Source: JBPRGH01 sp051418055 (GTDB lineage: Bacteria; Bacteroidota; Bacteroidia; Cytophagales; Cyclobacteriaceae). Taken from it: a stretch of 64,000 nucleotides of DNA. Location of the stretch: contig JBPRGH010000139.1 in the NCBI GenBank assembly GCA_051418055.1, positions 186,001 through 250,000 of the forward strand. Reading direction: 5' to 3'. Below the pieces are notes generated by a model that did not search any database, was not told the origin of the DNA, and was given only the letters and a program-made list of their open reading frames with translations. Below, one piece after another: positions 1 through 8,227 of this stretch; positions within the stretch are counted from its first letter, which is position 1; the number at the start of each line of letters is the position of its first letter. A program made the translations under genes and the position numbers.

Positions 1-1446
1 CCAATCCTGATTGATAGGAGCTATACCTTCTGAAGTCCAGATATGTGTGGAGATCTGCAGCAGCCTGTCTACCGCTCCTTTTGTCATTACACTAAAAGGA
101 AAGGACTGTACTTCTTTCAGTTCATCAGGTAAATTTGCTTCAGATCGTTTATGAACCGTTGACATGCGTTTTCGATCTGAATCAAACGGAACCTCTGCTA
201 CTCTTGGAAATGAATTTTCAAGTACATGTTTATTATATCCTAAAATATCACTTCCGGCTACCAACGCTGATTCTGTTGGCTCACCAATTACCGTTTTCTC
301 CTTATCCTGCTCCTGTAATATGGCATCATTACAAAGTGTACCAATCATCAAAACAAGCTTTGTTCCATCAGGATAACCGTTACTGGAAGGGAAAGGGATA
401 ATTGAACCCGCTGTTTCGATTGCAGTAAGGGTCATTTTATTTTCAGTCAGCGTACCTGTTTTGTCTGAGCAAATAGTAGTCACTGAGCCAAGAGATTCAA
501 CGGCAGGAAGTTTTCTTATCAGGGCATTTTGCCGTAGCATTTTTTGAGAGCCAAGTGCCAGGGTTATAGTAACAACTGCAGGTAATCCTTCCGGAATAAC
601 AGCAACCGCTACACTTATACCTACCAGGAACATATCGGCTGCAGACTCCCCTTCGATAACACCAATTATCATAACCAAAACAGCCGCAACACCACCAGCA
701 GCGGCTAGCCATTTTCCCAGCTGATCAAGTTTTCTTTGTAAAAGTGTTTTTTGAGTCTCAACATTCTGGATCATCCCGGCAATTTTGCCCAGCTCAGTAT
801 CCATTCCGGTAGCAACGACAACAGCTTTTCCACGACCAACATTAACAGTTGTACCCCTGAATGCCATATTCACACGATCTCCTATTGCCGGATTTTTACT
901 ACCCGCAATTGGCGCAGTGCTCTTTTCAACAGAATCAGCTTCACCTGTCAGGGCGGATTCCTGAATTCTCAAATTTGAACTTTCTATTATCCTTACATCC
1001 GCAGGGATAATATTACCCGCCTCCATCATAATAATATCGCCGGGCACAATCTTTTTAGCAGATATTTCCTTTAAAGCACCATCACGGATTACCTTTACAA
1101 AAGGGACCGACATTTTCTTTAAAGCCGCCATTGCCTTCTCAGCACGATATTCCTGAACAAATCCTAAAACAGCAAAAAGAACCACGATTGCTGAAATAGC
1201 AATGGTTTCTATTTCTTTTCCTAAAAATCCTGAGATTATGGCAGCAATAATCAGGATTACTACCATTGTTTCGGTAAACTGTCCGAGAAGCATTTTTAAA
1301 GGTCCCCTGCCCTTCTTCTCTTTCAGCTCGTTCGGACCATGCTTTTTTAGCCGTTCCTCTGCGTCAGATGAAGATAAACCGGTAGTTTGTGATGAATCAA
1401 AAAATTGTACGACTTCATCCGCGTGCTTTAAATGAAAAAATTCCAT
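1..1446 (-). CDS. Cation-transporting P-type ATPase (calcium type), C-terminus cut by window edge
   Basis: The first 482 residues of an ion pump that couples ATP hydrolysis to cation export. No ORF closes here because the gene runs off the left edge. In order I read a cation-ATPase N-terminal domain (about residues 4-60), two membrane helices (60-100), an actuator domain with a TGEA motif (near 165-170), helices 3-4 with a PEGLP motif, and the phosphorylation loop DKTGTLT with the acceptor Asp at about 328. PEGLP is typical of type II calcium or sodium/potassium pumps, so calcium is the likeliest substrate. About half the protein, including helices 5-10 and the ion-site residues there, lies outside. 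The ATG at 1444-1446 opens exactly where the conserved N-terminal domain starts. A perfect promoter -7 box sits only 3 bases upstream, so the message may be leaderless. Confidence 0.9.
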   Translation of the reverse strand, partial: MEFFHLKHADEVVQFFDSSQTTGLSSSDAEERLKKHGPNELKEKKGRGPLKMLLGQFTETMVVILIIAAIISGFLGKEIETIAISAIVVLFAVLGFVQEYRAEKAMAALKKMSVPFVKVIRDGALKEISAKKIVPGDIIMMEAGNIIPADVRIIESSNLRIQESALTGEADSVEKSTAPIAGSKNPAIGDRVNMAFRGTTVNVGRGKAVVVATGMDTELGKIAGMIQNVETQKTLLQRKLDQLGKWLAAAGGVAAVLVMIIGVIEGESAADMFLVGISVAVAVIPEGLPAVVTITLALGSQKMLRQNALIRKLPAVESLGSVTTICSDKTGTLTENKMTLTAIETAGSIIPFPSSNGYPDGTKLVLMIGTLCNDAILQEQDKEKTVIGEPTESALVAGSDILGYNKHVLENSFPRVAEVPFDSDRKRMSTVHKRSEANLPDELKEVQSFPFSVMTKGAVDRLLQISTHIWTSEGIAPINQDW

Positions 1447-1449
1447 GGC

Positions 1450-1457
1450 CAAATATA
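1450..1457 (-). promoter_or_regulatory. Candidate -7 box of the P-type ATPase gene
   Basis: On the minus strand the sequence TATATTTG matches the Bacteroidota -7 consensus TAnnTTTG perfectly. A TTG lies 23 bases upstream, the far end of the allowed spacing. Transcription would begin at or next to the ATG at 1446, implying a leaderless transcript. A chance match in AT-rich DNA is possible. Confidence 0.35.
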
Positions 1458-1575
1458 TCCTGCAAGTACTAAACTACTTACAAAAAATCAAAATATTTAA
1501 AGTGTATGATTTAGGTAAAGCTATAAAAAAAGAATCAATTCCTAAAATGGAAATAATTTCTTTTAAAATATTTAA

Positions 1576-1608
1576 TAAAAAAGCACAGATAACGGTTTAT
1601 CTGTGCTT
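1576..1608 (-). terminator. Rho-independent terminator after the FtsX permease gene
   Basis: An 11-bp perfect inverted repeat (1581-1591 with 1598-1608, 6-base loop) is followed on the minus strand by a run of T residues. It lies 24 bases past the stop of the permease gene and separates it from the ATPase gene. Confidence 0.85.
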
Positions 1609-1631
1609 AAATTGACAAGATTTTTATTTCT

Positions 1632-4025
1632 TTACTCGCTTCTTAGGGATTTAATTGGATTAACCACAGCTGCTACCACAGACTGATAGCTTACAGTCAT
1701 TAAACCAATTACTAAAGCTGTAAGGCCTGAAATAATAAATATACTTAAACTAGATGCTGATAACAAATCGATTTTATATTGAAAGTCATCAAGCCAGCTG
1801 TTTATTGCATAATATGCCAAAGGCCAGGCCACAGCCGTTGCAAGAATAATCAGAAGCACAAACTCCTTTGATAATAGCATTACAATCTGTGCTACACTAG
1901 ATCCTAAAACTTTCCTTACACCTACTTCTTTTTTACGTTGCTCTGCAATAAAGGCAGAGAGCCCGAAAAGGCCCATACATGCAATTAAAATAGCTAACCA
2001 CGTAAAGTTAAATACAAGTGCAGAAAACTGCTCATCGCCCTTGTAAAGATTATTGAATTCCTCATTGAAAAACTGGTACTCCATGGGATGGTCCGGATAT
2101 ATTTCTTTCCACGTTTCATTGATAAATGCCATATTAGAAGCTATATTTCCATTTAGCTTTACTGTGAGGTTACTATTAGCATTTGGATTATACCTCATGA
2201 TCAAAGGTTCGATAGCATGTCTCATAGAGGCATAATGGAAATTTTTAACTACACCCAGTATGGTCAGTTCACTGCCATTCCCTAAAGTTATCTTTCTGCC
2301 TACAGGATCTTTATAGGCTAATTGTGCTACAAGCGCCTCATTAACCAGTATTCCCTCCTGTGCATCTGTACCTGACTGGCGGGAAAAATTTCTACCTTCA
2401 GTTAATTCCATTCCCATTACATCGAGGTAATTTTCATCAAAATAGATAGAGCTTACAATCCATGCCGGATCCTCCTGAGAGGCACCTTCGGGCCTGATCC
2501 CCGTCCGGCCAAATGTTCTTCCCGGCATATTTTGAGTAGCACTGGCGCCTGATATCCCTTCATGCTGAACCAGTTTATCCCGAAGCGTAACCATATTCTG
2601 GTCCAGTCCGGAGCTATTCATACTTATGGTTACTATCTGCTCCTTATCAAAACCCAGATTTTTGTTTTTGATAAATTCTATCTGTTTATAAATAAAAATT
2701 GTTCCGATTATCATAGTAATGGAGGCCGCAAACTGAACGACAACTAATGATTTTCTCAACAATACACCATTTTTGCTGGTTTGAAATTTCCCCCTGAGGA
2801 TCTTTATTGTATCAAATTTTGTGAGGATAAATGCAGGATATAATCCCGCGATCACCCCAATTGCCACTGTAGCTCCAATTATAGCGAGATAAATTTCCGG
2901 ATTGCTGAAGATAAATTCCTGAGCTGTTACAGGAAGGCCTATATCAATAAAACTACCTGCCGTTATTACCAGAACTAATGCTAACAACATGGCTATAGCA
3001 CATACTAAAACAGATTCACCTAAATGTTGAGCTACCAGGTTAGACTTAAAAGCCCCTAATACTTTACGTACTCCTACCTCCTTGGCCCTGGTGCTTGACT
3101 GAGCGGTAGTTAAATTCATAAAATTAAATGCAGCAATCAGTAATACAAATAATGCTACTGCAGATAAAGAATAGATATATGTAATATCCCCTTTACCAAT
3201 ATTATATGTATCAAAAAGTATGTCAGCTGATTTTAAATGTATATCATCTAAAGGCTGAAGCTGAGGGTGCCAAAATTCAGGAACGTCATTAGCAAGGGCC
3301 ATTTCTTTCATCTTACCTTCAACTTTCCTTTCTGATGCCGCAGTATTTAATACCGCATACCCGATGATCCCTAATCCCTGCCAGTTATCAAGATACTGTG
3401 CAAGGCTGGAGTCAGCCTGAGAGGGGTATAATGAAAACAACAGATCAAGTTCTAAATGGGAATTTTGCTTAACATCTTCCAATAAACCAACCACCTGCCA
3501 TTCATCGTCATTATATGTTAATGTCTTACCAACAGCTTCCCTATCTCCAAAAATCTTTTTAGCCATTGATTCTGTAAGAATTACTTTTCGTGGCTCATTA
3601 AATTTATCAGCGGCTTCAGGAGTAAGTAACCTATAATCAAAGATTTCAAAAAAATCAGATTCTACATATTTTGCGTTTTCAGCATATACATATCTATCCC
3701 CGATCTCAATCCTTGCTCTCCCGGTATTTAAAACCCTTGTGGATAGTTCTACTTCAGGCAATTCCTCTTTTACAGCAGCAGGAAGTCGCGGTATTGTTAT
3801 CCCTACACTATTGCTGGAAACACCCTGCGCCTCATCTATAGTGTAAAAGCGGAATGTTCTGTCTGCCTTGGAATGAAAGTCATCATAGCTAAGCTCATTT
3901 TTTACATAAATAAAGATCATTATACAGCAAGCTATTCCAATTGCCAGCCCTGATATATTTATTATGGTAGAGAACCTGCTTTTTTGTAAAGAACGAATAG
4001 CTGTAAGAAAATAATTTTTTATCAT
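1632..4025 (-). CDS. ABC transporter permease, MacB/FtsX family (797 aa)
   Basis: A large inner-membrane protein with two tandem MacB periplasmic core plus FtsX units. The N-terminal helix (about 20-40) follows a typical MIKNYFLTAIRSLQKSRF start. A periplasmic core (about 45-250) leads into three helices (about 285-400). After a second helix near 430 comes a second core (about 455-640), then three C-terminal helices (about 675-790). The phrase KEVGVRKVLG occurs in both halves and is diagnostic of this family, in which it contacts the ATPase. No ATP-binding subunit is encoded nearby, a common arrangement in Bacteroidota, where such permeases often sit alone or in paralogous sets. The substrate is unknown; antimicrobial peptide or lipoprotein handling are the family's usual roles. 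It ends at a strong terminator. Confidence 0.9.
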   Translation of the reverse strand: MIKNYFLTAIRSLQKSRFSTIINISGLAIGIACCIMIFIYVKNELSYDDFHSKADRTFRFYTIDEAQGVSSNSVGITIPRLPAAVKEELPEVELSTRVLNTGRARIEIGDRYVYAENAKYVESDFFEIFDYRLLTPEAADKFNEPRKVILTESMAKKIFGDREAVGKTLTYNDDEWQVVGLLEDVKQNSHLELDLLFSLYPSQADSSLAQYLDNWQGLGIIGYAVLNTAASERKVEGKMKEMALANDVPEFWHPQLQPLDDIHLKSADILFDTYNIGKGDITYIYSLSAVALFVLLIAAFNFMNLTTAQSSTRAKEVGVRKVLGAFKSNLVAQHLGESVLVCAIAMLLALVLVITAGSFIDIGLPVTAQEFIFSNPEIYLAIIGATVAIGVIAGLYPAFILTKFDTIKILRGKFQTSKNGVLLRKSLVVVQFAASITMIIGTIFIYKQIEFIKNKNLGFDKEQIVTISMNSSGLDQNMVTLRDKLVQHEGISGASATQNMPGRTFGRTGIRPEGASQEDPAWIVSSIYFDENYLDVMGMELTEGRNFSRQSGTDAQEGILVNEALVAQLAYKDPVGRKITLGNGSELTILGVVKNFHYASMRHAIEPLIMRYNPNANSNLTVKLNGNIASNMAFINETWKEIYPDHPMEYQFFNEEFNNLYKGDEQFSALVFNFTWLAILIACMGLFGLSAFIAEQRKKEVGVRKVLGSSVAQIVMLLSKEFVLLIILATAVAWPLAYYAINSWLDDFQYKIDLLSASSLSIFIISGLTALVIGLMTVSYQSVVAAVVNPIKSLRSE

Positions 4026-4240
4026 TCGTAAATTAAATTAAATTTTTCAAGATCCTTTTTCAATCCTTATGCCAAAGCCCTTTAGAGGCTTAATTGATAT
4101 AATACATCTTGGTTTGTGTTCAAAATCGTACTCTAAACCGTCTGTATTCGGACGTTCTATCGTTGTAGCTAAGAAAACCTTTAAATATTTAGCCAAAATT
4201 AACATTTTGTATATCTTCGTATCAAACTTTATAATTGATT

Positions 4241-4774
4241 ATGAACATGCTTAAAAAATTAGTATTTGGAATTATAACAGTTGCCTCAATAACTGTATTA
4301 TCAAATTCTGCCCAAGCTCAATTTTCCCCAGGCCCGGGATTTAAACAATTTAACTTTGGATTACAGGGATCTTCTGGTCTTGGTGCATATGTGGGATTTG
4401 ATTTTGGAGTCTCTGATTTTATCACCATCGGCCCCAGGTTGAGTTTTGAATATCATACTACTTTAGGAGCATTTGGGATTTATGATTATTCAACTACTTT
4501 AATTTTGCCAAGTTTCCGTGGCGATTATCATTTTAGCGGTCATATTGATGCCTTACCCGACGAACTAGATCTTTATGGGGGAATTAGTGCAGGTGTAGGT
4601 TTATTTAGCTACAATCATGAAGACCCTTCAATTCCAGATAATAGCGAAGCAAATGTTGAAGCATGGGTTCAGGCTGGTGCAAGATGGTACTTTAATGATA
4701 ACTGGGGTGCTAACGTTGAATTTACAGGGGGAAGCTTTTCTTCGATTTCTGGAGGTTTATCTTTTAAGTTTTAG
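4241..4774 (+). CDS. Small outer-membrane beta-barrel protein (177 aa)
   Basis: A secreted protein with a signal peptide ending in a NSAQAQ-type cleavage site near residue 27. Alternating hydrophobic strands follow, ending in an aromatic C-terminal residue (GGLSFKF), the usual signature of an outer-membrane barrel. It resembles the OmpW or porin-family beta-barrel proteins common in Bacteroidota. I chose the ATG at 4241 because the TTG two codons upstream is a weak start and adds nothing. It is transcribed alone, divergent from the permease gene and closed by a terminator at 4801. Its exact function is unknown. Confidence 0.7.
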   Translation: MNMLKKLVFGIITVASITVLSNSAQAQFSPGPGFKQFNFGLQGSSGLGAYVGFDFGVSDFITIGPRLSFEYHTTLGAFGIYDYSTTLILPSFRGDYHFSGHIDALPDELDLYGGISAGVGLFSYNHEDPSIPDNSEANVEAWVQAGARWYFNDNWGANVEFTGGSFSSISGGLSFKF

Positions 4775-4800
4775 ATATTAGATTTTAGATATTCATTAAA

Positions 4801-4831
4801 AAGGCTGCTTTTAAAAGGCAGCCTTTTTTTA
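4801..4831 (+). terminator. Rho-independent terminator
   Basis: A hairpin with arms AAGGCTGC and GCAGCCTT, followed by seven T residues, 27 bases after the stop of the outer-membrane protein gene. Its stem sequence nearly recurs at 22258. Confidence 0.9.
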
Positions 4832-5090
4832 TTTGGGGCTATTAAGCTTCACCTTGTCCATTTTTAAATAAAAATTTTCTTCTGAAGAAGAACCTTTCCA
4901 AATCCCCAGACGTTTTTTAAATATAGGTTTATGCAAACGATTGAAAAAAATTTTCAATCGATTTCATTAATTAACTTGTTCATTTTCAGATAGTGGCATA
5001 TTAAGTTGTTATAACAGCTAAAATAAATACAAACAATACATAATTTATTCATGTTTAATTTATGCTATGAGGTTTAGTAACACTATGATT
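4832..5090 (+). other. AT-rich intergenic stretch without a visible gene
   Basis: I see no supported ORF or structured RNA between the terminator at 4831 and the ribosome-binding site at 5094. The DNA is very AT-rich and presumably holds the promoter of the methyltransferase-like gene, but I could not place a convincing -7/-33 pair. Confidence 0.5.
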
Positions 5091-5093
5091 AAA

Positions 5094-5099
5094 AGGAGG
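5094..5099 (+). promoter_or_regulatory. Strong Shine-Dalgarno sequence
   Basis: AGGAGG sits 4 bases before the ATG at 5104. Most genes in this window have no recognisable Shine-Dalgarno motif, as expected for Bacteroidota, so this one stands out. It fixes the start of the downstream gene. Confidence 0.6.
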
Positions 5100-5103
5100 G
5101 CAA

Positions 5104-5844
5104 ATGCACGAGTTAACCAACCAAATATCTGATGAGTTCGATATAAAAAATTACACTAAAGAATCGAAACGTTTTCGTATCCACAAGAATCCTGTAGTAA
5201 AGGATTTGGTGGTATGTAAATCATGTAACAACAAAGAACCACAACTTATTGAAAAAGATAATTCTTTTCATCTCTATGAATGTAAGGAATGTGGTTTTGT
5301 ATTTTCGAAAGTAAATCATCCTGTGGTAGCAAATCCCACAACCAGAATTAAAGAATGTTTTTCGCAAAAAGCCACTTCTAAAGAAGCGAAAGAATATTTT
5401 ACAAAAGCAGTAGCATGGCTGCCCAATAGGACCCTTAGAATATTGAATATTGGTTATGATGATCCTAAAATTATGAACCTTCTTCAGAAAAAAGGACATA
5501 AGATGATCAGCATTCGAAACGTACAGGAGCTAGATGAAAACCCTCAATTGCAGGAAAAGAAATTTGATGTGATATTAACCTGCGATACAACTAATATTAC
5601 TGATCCTCTGCCTACCTTCAACAGGTTGTTTAAAATGCTATCTGAATTTGGAATGCATCTGATTTATACGGATCTGTATTTTAGTACGAAAGAAATTGCG
5701 GAGAAAATTAAGAAATCAAATAGTGCTAAACAGGTTCCTTATGCCTTCTACAGATATAAAACCTTTGAGAAGATTATGGACCGATTAGGCCATAATATTG
5801 TATATGTAAATGCAAAATTAATTATGGCGCGTAAAGCATTTTGA
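5104..5844 (+). CDS. Zinc-ribbon class I SAM methyltransferase-like protein (246 aa)
   Basis: The N-terminal third carries two CxxC pairs (CKSC near 38-41 and CKEC near 57-60) spaced as in a zinc ribbon. The rest resembles a Rossmann methyltransferase: a strand RILNIGYDDP where motif I should be, then DVILTCDTTNI and a post-motif helix ending in FGMHLIYTDLYF. The SAM-binding loop is not the canonical glycine-rich GxGxG, so activity is uncertain. Similar zinc-ribbon methyltransferases modify sugars or act on surface polysaccharide and lipid intermediates. No signal peptide, so it is cytoplasmic. It is monocistronic and converges on the DPP-IV gene with a shared terminator. Confidence 0.6.
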   Translation: MHELTNQISDEFDIKNYTKESKRFRIHKNPVVKDLVVCKSCNNKEPQLIEKDNSFHLYECKECGFVFSKVNHPVVANPTTRIKECFSQKATSKEAKEYFTKAVAWLPNRTLRILNIGYDDPKIMNLLQKKGHKMISIRNVQELDENPQLQEKKFDVILTCDTTNITDPLPTFNRLFKMLSEFGMHLIYTDLYFSTKEIAEKIKKSNSAKQVPYAFYRYKTFEKIMDRLGHNIVYVNAKLIMARKAF

Positions 5845-5850
5845 TTTTGT

Positions 5851-5889
5851 AAAAAAAAAGCCAACTCAAATTCCTGAGATGGCTTTTTT
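5851..5889. terminator. Bidirectional terminator between convergent genes
   Basis: AAAAAAGCCA (5854-5863) pairs with TGGCTTTTTT (5880-5889), with an inner CTCA/TGAG pairing. A-rich and T-rich flanks allow termination of the methyltransferase gene on the plus strand and of the peptidase gene on the minus strand. Confidence 0.9.
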
Positions 5890-5908
5890 ATTATAAATGC
5901 TATTTTTC

Positions 5909-8131
5909 CTATTCGGCCAATACCTTTTGAGTACTTTTCAGATGCTCATCCAGATAATCCACATACTGCTGATAAAGTAACACATAGCTTCTGCCATTAT
6001 ATGCCACTCCATGGGCACCGGGAGGATAGATCCTGAGATCATGGTCCTTACCATTGTCTATCAGTCCCTTTACCAGCTGCATTGTATTTTGAATATGGAC
6101 ATTCTCATCCATAGCTGAATGTGCAATAAACATTTTAGCTTTTAGATTTTCCGCATGAGTAGTAGACGCGCTTTGAATATAGCCATCTTCATTATCAGAA
6201 AGCAGGTCCATGTAGCGCTCCGTATAAATACTGTCATAAAGCCTCCAGTCTGTCACAGGTGCACCCACTAATGCTACTTTAAATACATCAGGATGTGTAA
6301 GTACGGTATAGCTGGCCATATAACCACCATAGCTGTGCCCTCTAATTGCCATATTATTTCCATCAACCCAAGGCAAATTGGCCAGGTGTTTTGCTGTCTC
6401 TACAAAATCATGGCTTTCCCACTTACCCAGCTGGCGATAAACGATCTTTTCAAAATCGCTGCCATAACCACCGCTGCCACGGTTATTTACGCTGGCTATA
6501 ACATATCCTTCCTGAGCCAGATATTGTTCCCAGCCATTGGTTGCAAACTGATTGTATACTGATTGCGCTCCGGGGCCACCATAAATATTCAAGACCAGCG
6601 GGTATTGTTTTTCAGGATCAAAATTGGCGGGTTTGATAATACTAATATCAAGTACCTGACCATCTGTTGTTGTAAACTGCATTAATTCTTTAGGGGCATA
6701 AAAATGATTTTCGATATACTCCTTTACCTCAGCATTATTTTCATAGTTCTTTAGCAGCTTACCTTTTGTAGTATATAAATTGACCTGCTTAGGTGTAGTA
6801 ATGTTACTATATTCATCAAAATAGTATTTTCCATGCGGAGAAACATTAAAACTATGCCTGCCCGGCTCATTTGATAAACGTTTTTTCCCAGAACCTTTAA
6901 AATTAACAGTATAAAGATGACGCTCAAGAGGTGAACCTTCAGTAGAGGTATAGTAGATCGTGTTGCTCTTTGAATCCACTGCCTCTACCCTTACTACCTC
7001 CCAATTTCCCTTTGTGACCTGATTTAGTAAGTTACCATTATAATCATACCGGTAGATATGGCTGTATCCATCACGGTCAGAGATCCACAGAAACTCTTCC
7101 TTATCTTCCGGAAAGAAAAACAAATGCATAATACCGGCAAAGAAATCAAATACATCAACCCAGGCTTCAGACTTTTCTTCCATCACGAGTTTACCTTTAC
7201 CTGTTTTTACATCGTAGAAAAATAGCTTAAGATGATCTTGCTTACGATTTAAATGAACAACTGCCAATTGGCCGGGAACGGATGTCCAGTAAATCCGAGG
7301 GATATAGCCTCCGTCTAAATCCAGGTCCATCCAAACCTTCTCGCCTGAACTTATATCTATTGCCCCTATTTTTACAGATGGGTTGGTATCTCCCACTTTT
7401 GGGTAAGGTAACTTCACATATTCATTATGCTGGCCTTCATAATCAGTCATTTGAAAAATAGGAACATCACGTTCATCAGTTTGCCAGAAGGCAATATACT
7501 CACTGTTTGGAGACCATTTCCATGCCTGTGCTAATCCAAATTCTTCTTCATAGGCCCATCCAAACCGGCCATTATAAAAATATTCTTCAGCATCATTTGT
7601 CAGTTGAGTTTCTTTCTTTGAGTTAAAATCATAGGTAAAAAGATTACCACCTCTTTCATAGCCAACATATTTACCATCGGGAGACAATTCCGATGTCATT
7701 GCATCCTTCGCCACTAACTCTACAGATTTATCTTTTACATCATAGAAATAAAAGTCAGAGATCCCAGACCTTCTCCATATCGGCCTGAAATTGGTTTTGA
7801 AAAGCAGATATTTGCTATCTTTTGACCATTGAAAATCTTCATAGTTAAAATCCACCTGTGAATCAGGAAATTTTAATCCATTCGCTTTAAAAACTAATTC
7901 TTCTTTATCTTTTGAAGGTTGATAAGACCATATCTCCGGCAGTATGTCACCATCTTTTATATAGCTAAAACGTTCTCCTTTATCAATCCAGTTTATACTT
8001 TGAGGACCACCTTTGCCACTCAATTTACTGCTGCTAAACAAAGCTTCCTGCAAAGACTTATACTTCTCCTGCGCCAATACAAGCGAAGGGAGCCATAGAA
8101 AAAGTAAAGCAATTAGAATTCTGTTCTTCAT
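5909..8131 (-). CDS. Dipeptidyl-peptidase IV family serine protease (S9, 740 aa)
   Basis: An exported prolyl oligopeptidase-family enzyme that removes N-terminal dipeptides from peptides, usually after proline. A signal peptide (MKNRILIALLFLW...LAQ, cleavage near 21) is followed by the DPP-IV N-terminal propeller (about 60-440), including the FGWAYEEEFG segment that carries the paired glutamates gripping the substrate N-terminus. The C-terminal alpha/beta hydrolase domain (about 490-735) has the GHSYGG nucleophile Ser600, Asp675 in AMDEN and His707 in GAHGV, a complete triad. I set the start at 8131 rather than 8185: only this start places the signal peptide at the N-terminus, and the longer version would begin inside the promoter. 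Probably periplasmic; used for peptide scavenging. Confidence 0.95.
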   Translation of the reverse strand: MKNRILIALLFLWLPSLVLAQEKYKSLQEALFSSSKLSGKGGPQSINWIDKGERFSYIKDGDILPEIWSYQPSKDKEELVFKANGLKFPDSQVDFNYEDFQWSKDSKYLLFKTNFRPIWRRSGISDFYFYDVKDKSVELVAKDAMTSELSPDGKYVGYERGGNLFTYDFNSKKETQLTNDAEEYFYNGRFGWAYEEEFGLAQAWKWSPNSEYIAFWQTDERDVPIFQMTDYEGQHNEYVKLPYPKVGDTNPSVKIGAIDISSGEKVWMDLDLDGGYIPRIYWTSVPGQLAVVHLNRKQDHLKLFFYDVKTGKGKLVMEEKSEAWVDVFDFFAGIMHLFFFPEDKEEFLWISDRDGYSHIYRYDYNGNLLNQVTKGNWEVVRVEAVDSKSNTIYYTSTEGSPLERHLYTVNFKGSGKKRLSNEPGRHSFNVSPHGKYYFDEYSNITTPKQVNLYTTKGKLLKNYENNAEVKEYIENHFYAPKELMQFTTTDGQVLDISIIKPANFDPEKQYPLVLNIYGGPGAQSVYNQFATNGWEQYLAQEGYVIASVNNRGSGGYGSDFEKIVYRQLGKWESHDFVETAKHLANLPWVDGNNMAIRGHSYGGYMASYTVLTHPDVFKVALVGAPVTDWRLYDSIYTERYMDLLSDNEDGYIQSASTTHAENLKAKMFIAHSAMDENVHIQNTMQLVKGLIDNGKDHDLRIYPPGAHGVAYNGRSYVLLYQQYVDYLDEHLKSTQKVLAE

Positions 8132-8152
8132 AATCAGATTTTGGTTAAATCG

Positions 8153-8185
8153 TAAAAATAAAAAAACAGAAACATACGATAGCAA
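8153..8185 (-). promoter_or_regulatory. Candidate promoter of the DPP-IV gene
   Basis: On the minus strand TTG (8183-8185) is followed after 22 bases by TATTTTTA (8153-8160), matching seven of eight positions of the TAnnTTTG -7 box. Transcription would start near 8147, giving a 16-base leader to the ATG at 8131. Confidence 0.5.
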
Positions 8186-8227
8186 CCGTTGGTATAATTA
8201 GTCCCTTTTTATTTATTAGGAGTATTA

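Noticed and set aside
4069..4254. 61-residue plus-strand ORF upstream of the outer-membrane protein
   Set aside because: It lies across the divergent leader region, has no domain or signal, and its end overlaps the start of the real gene in another frame.
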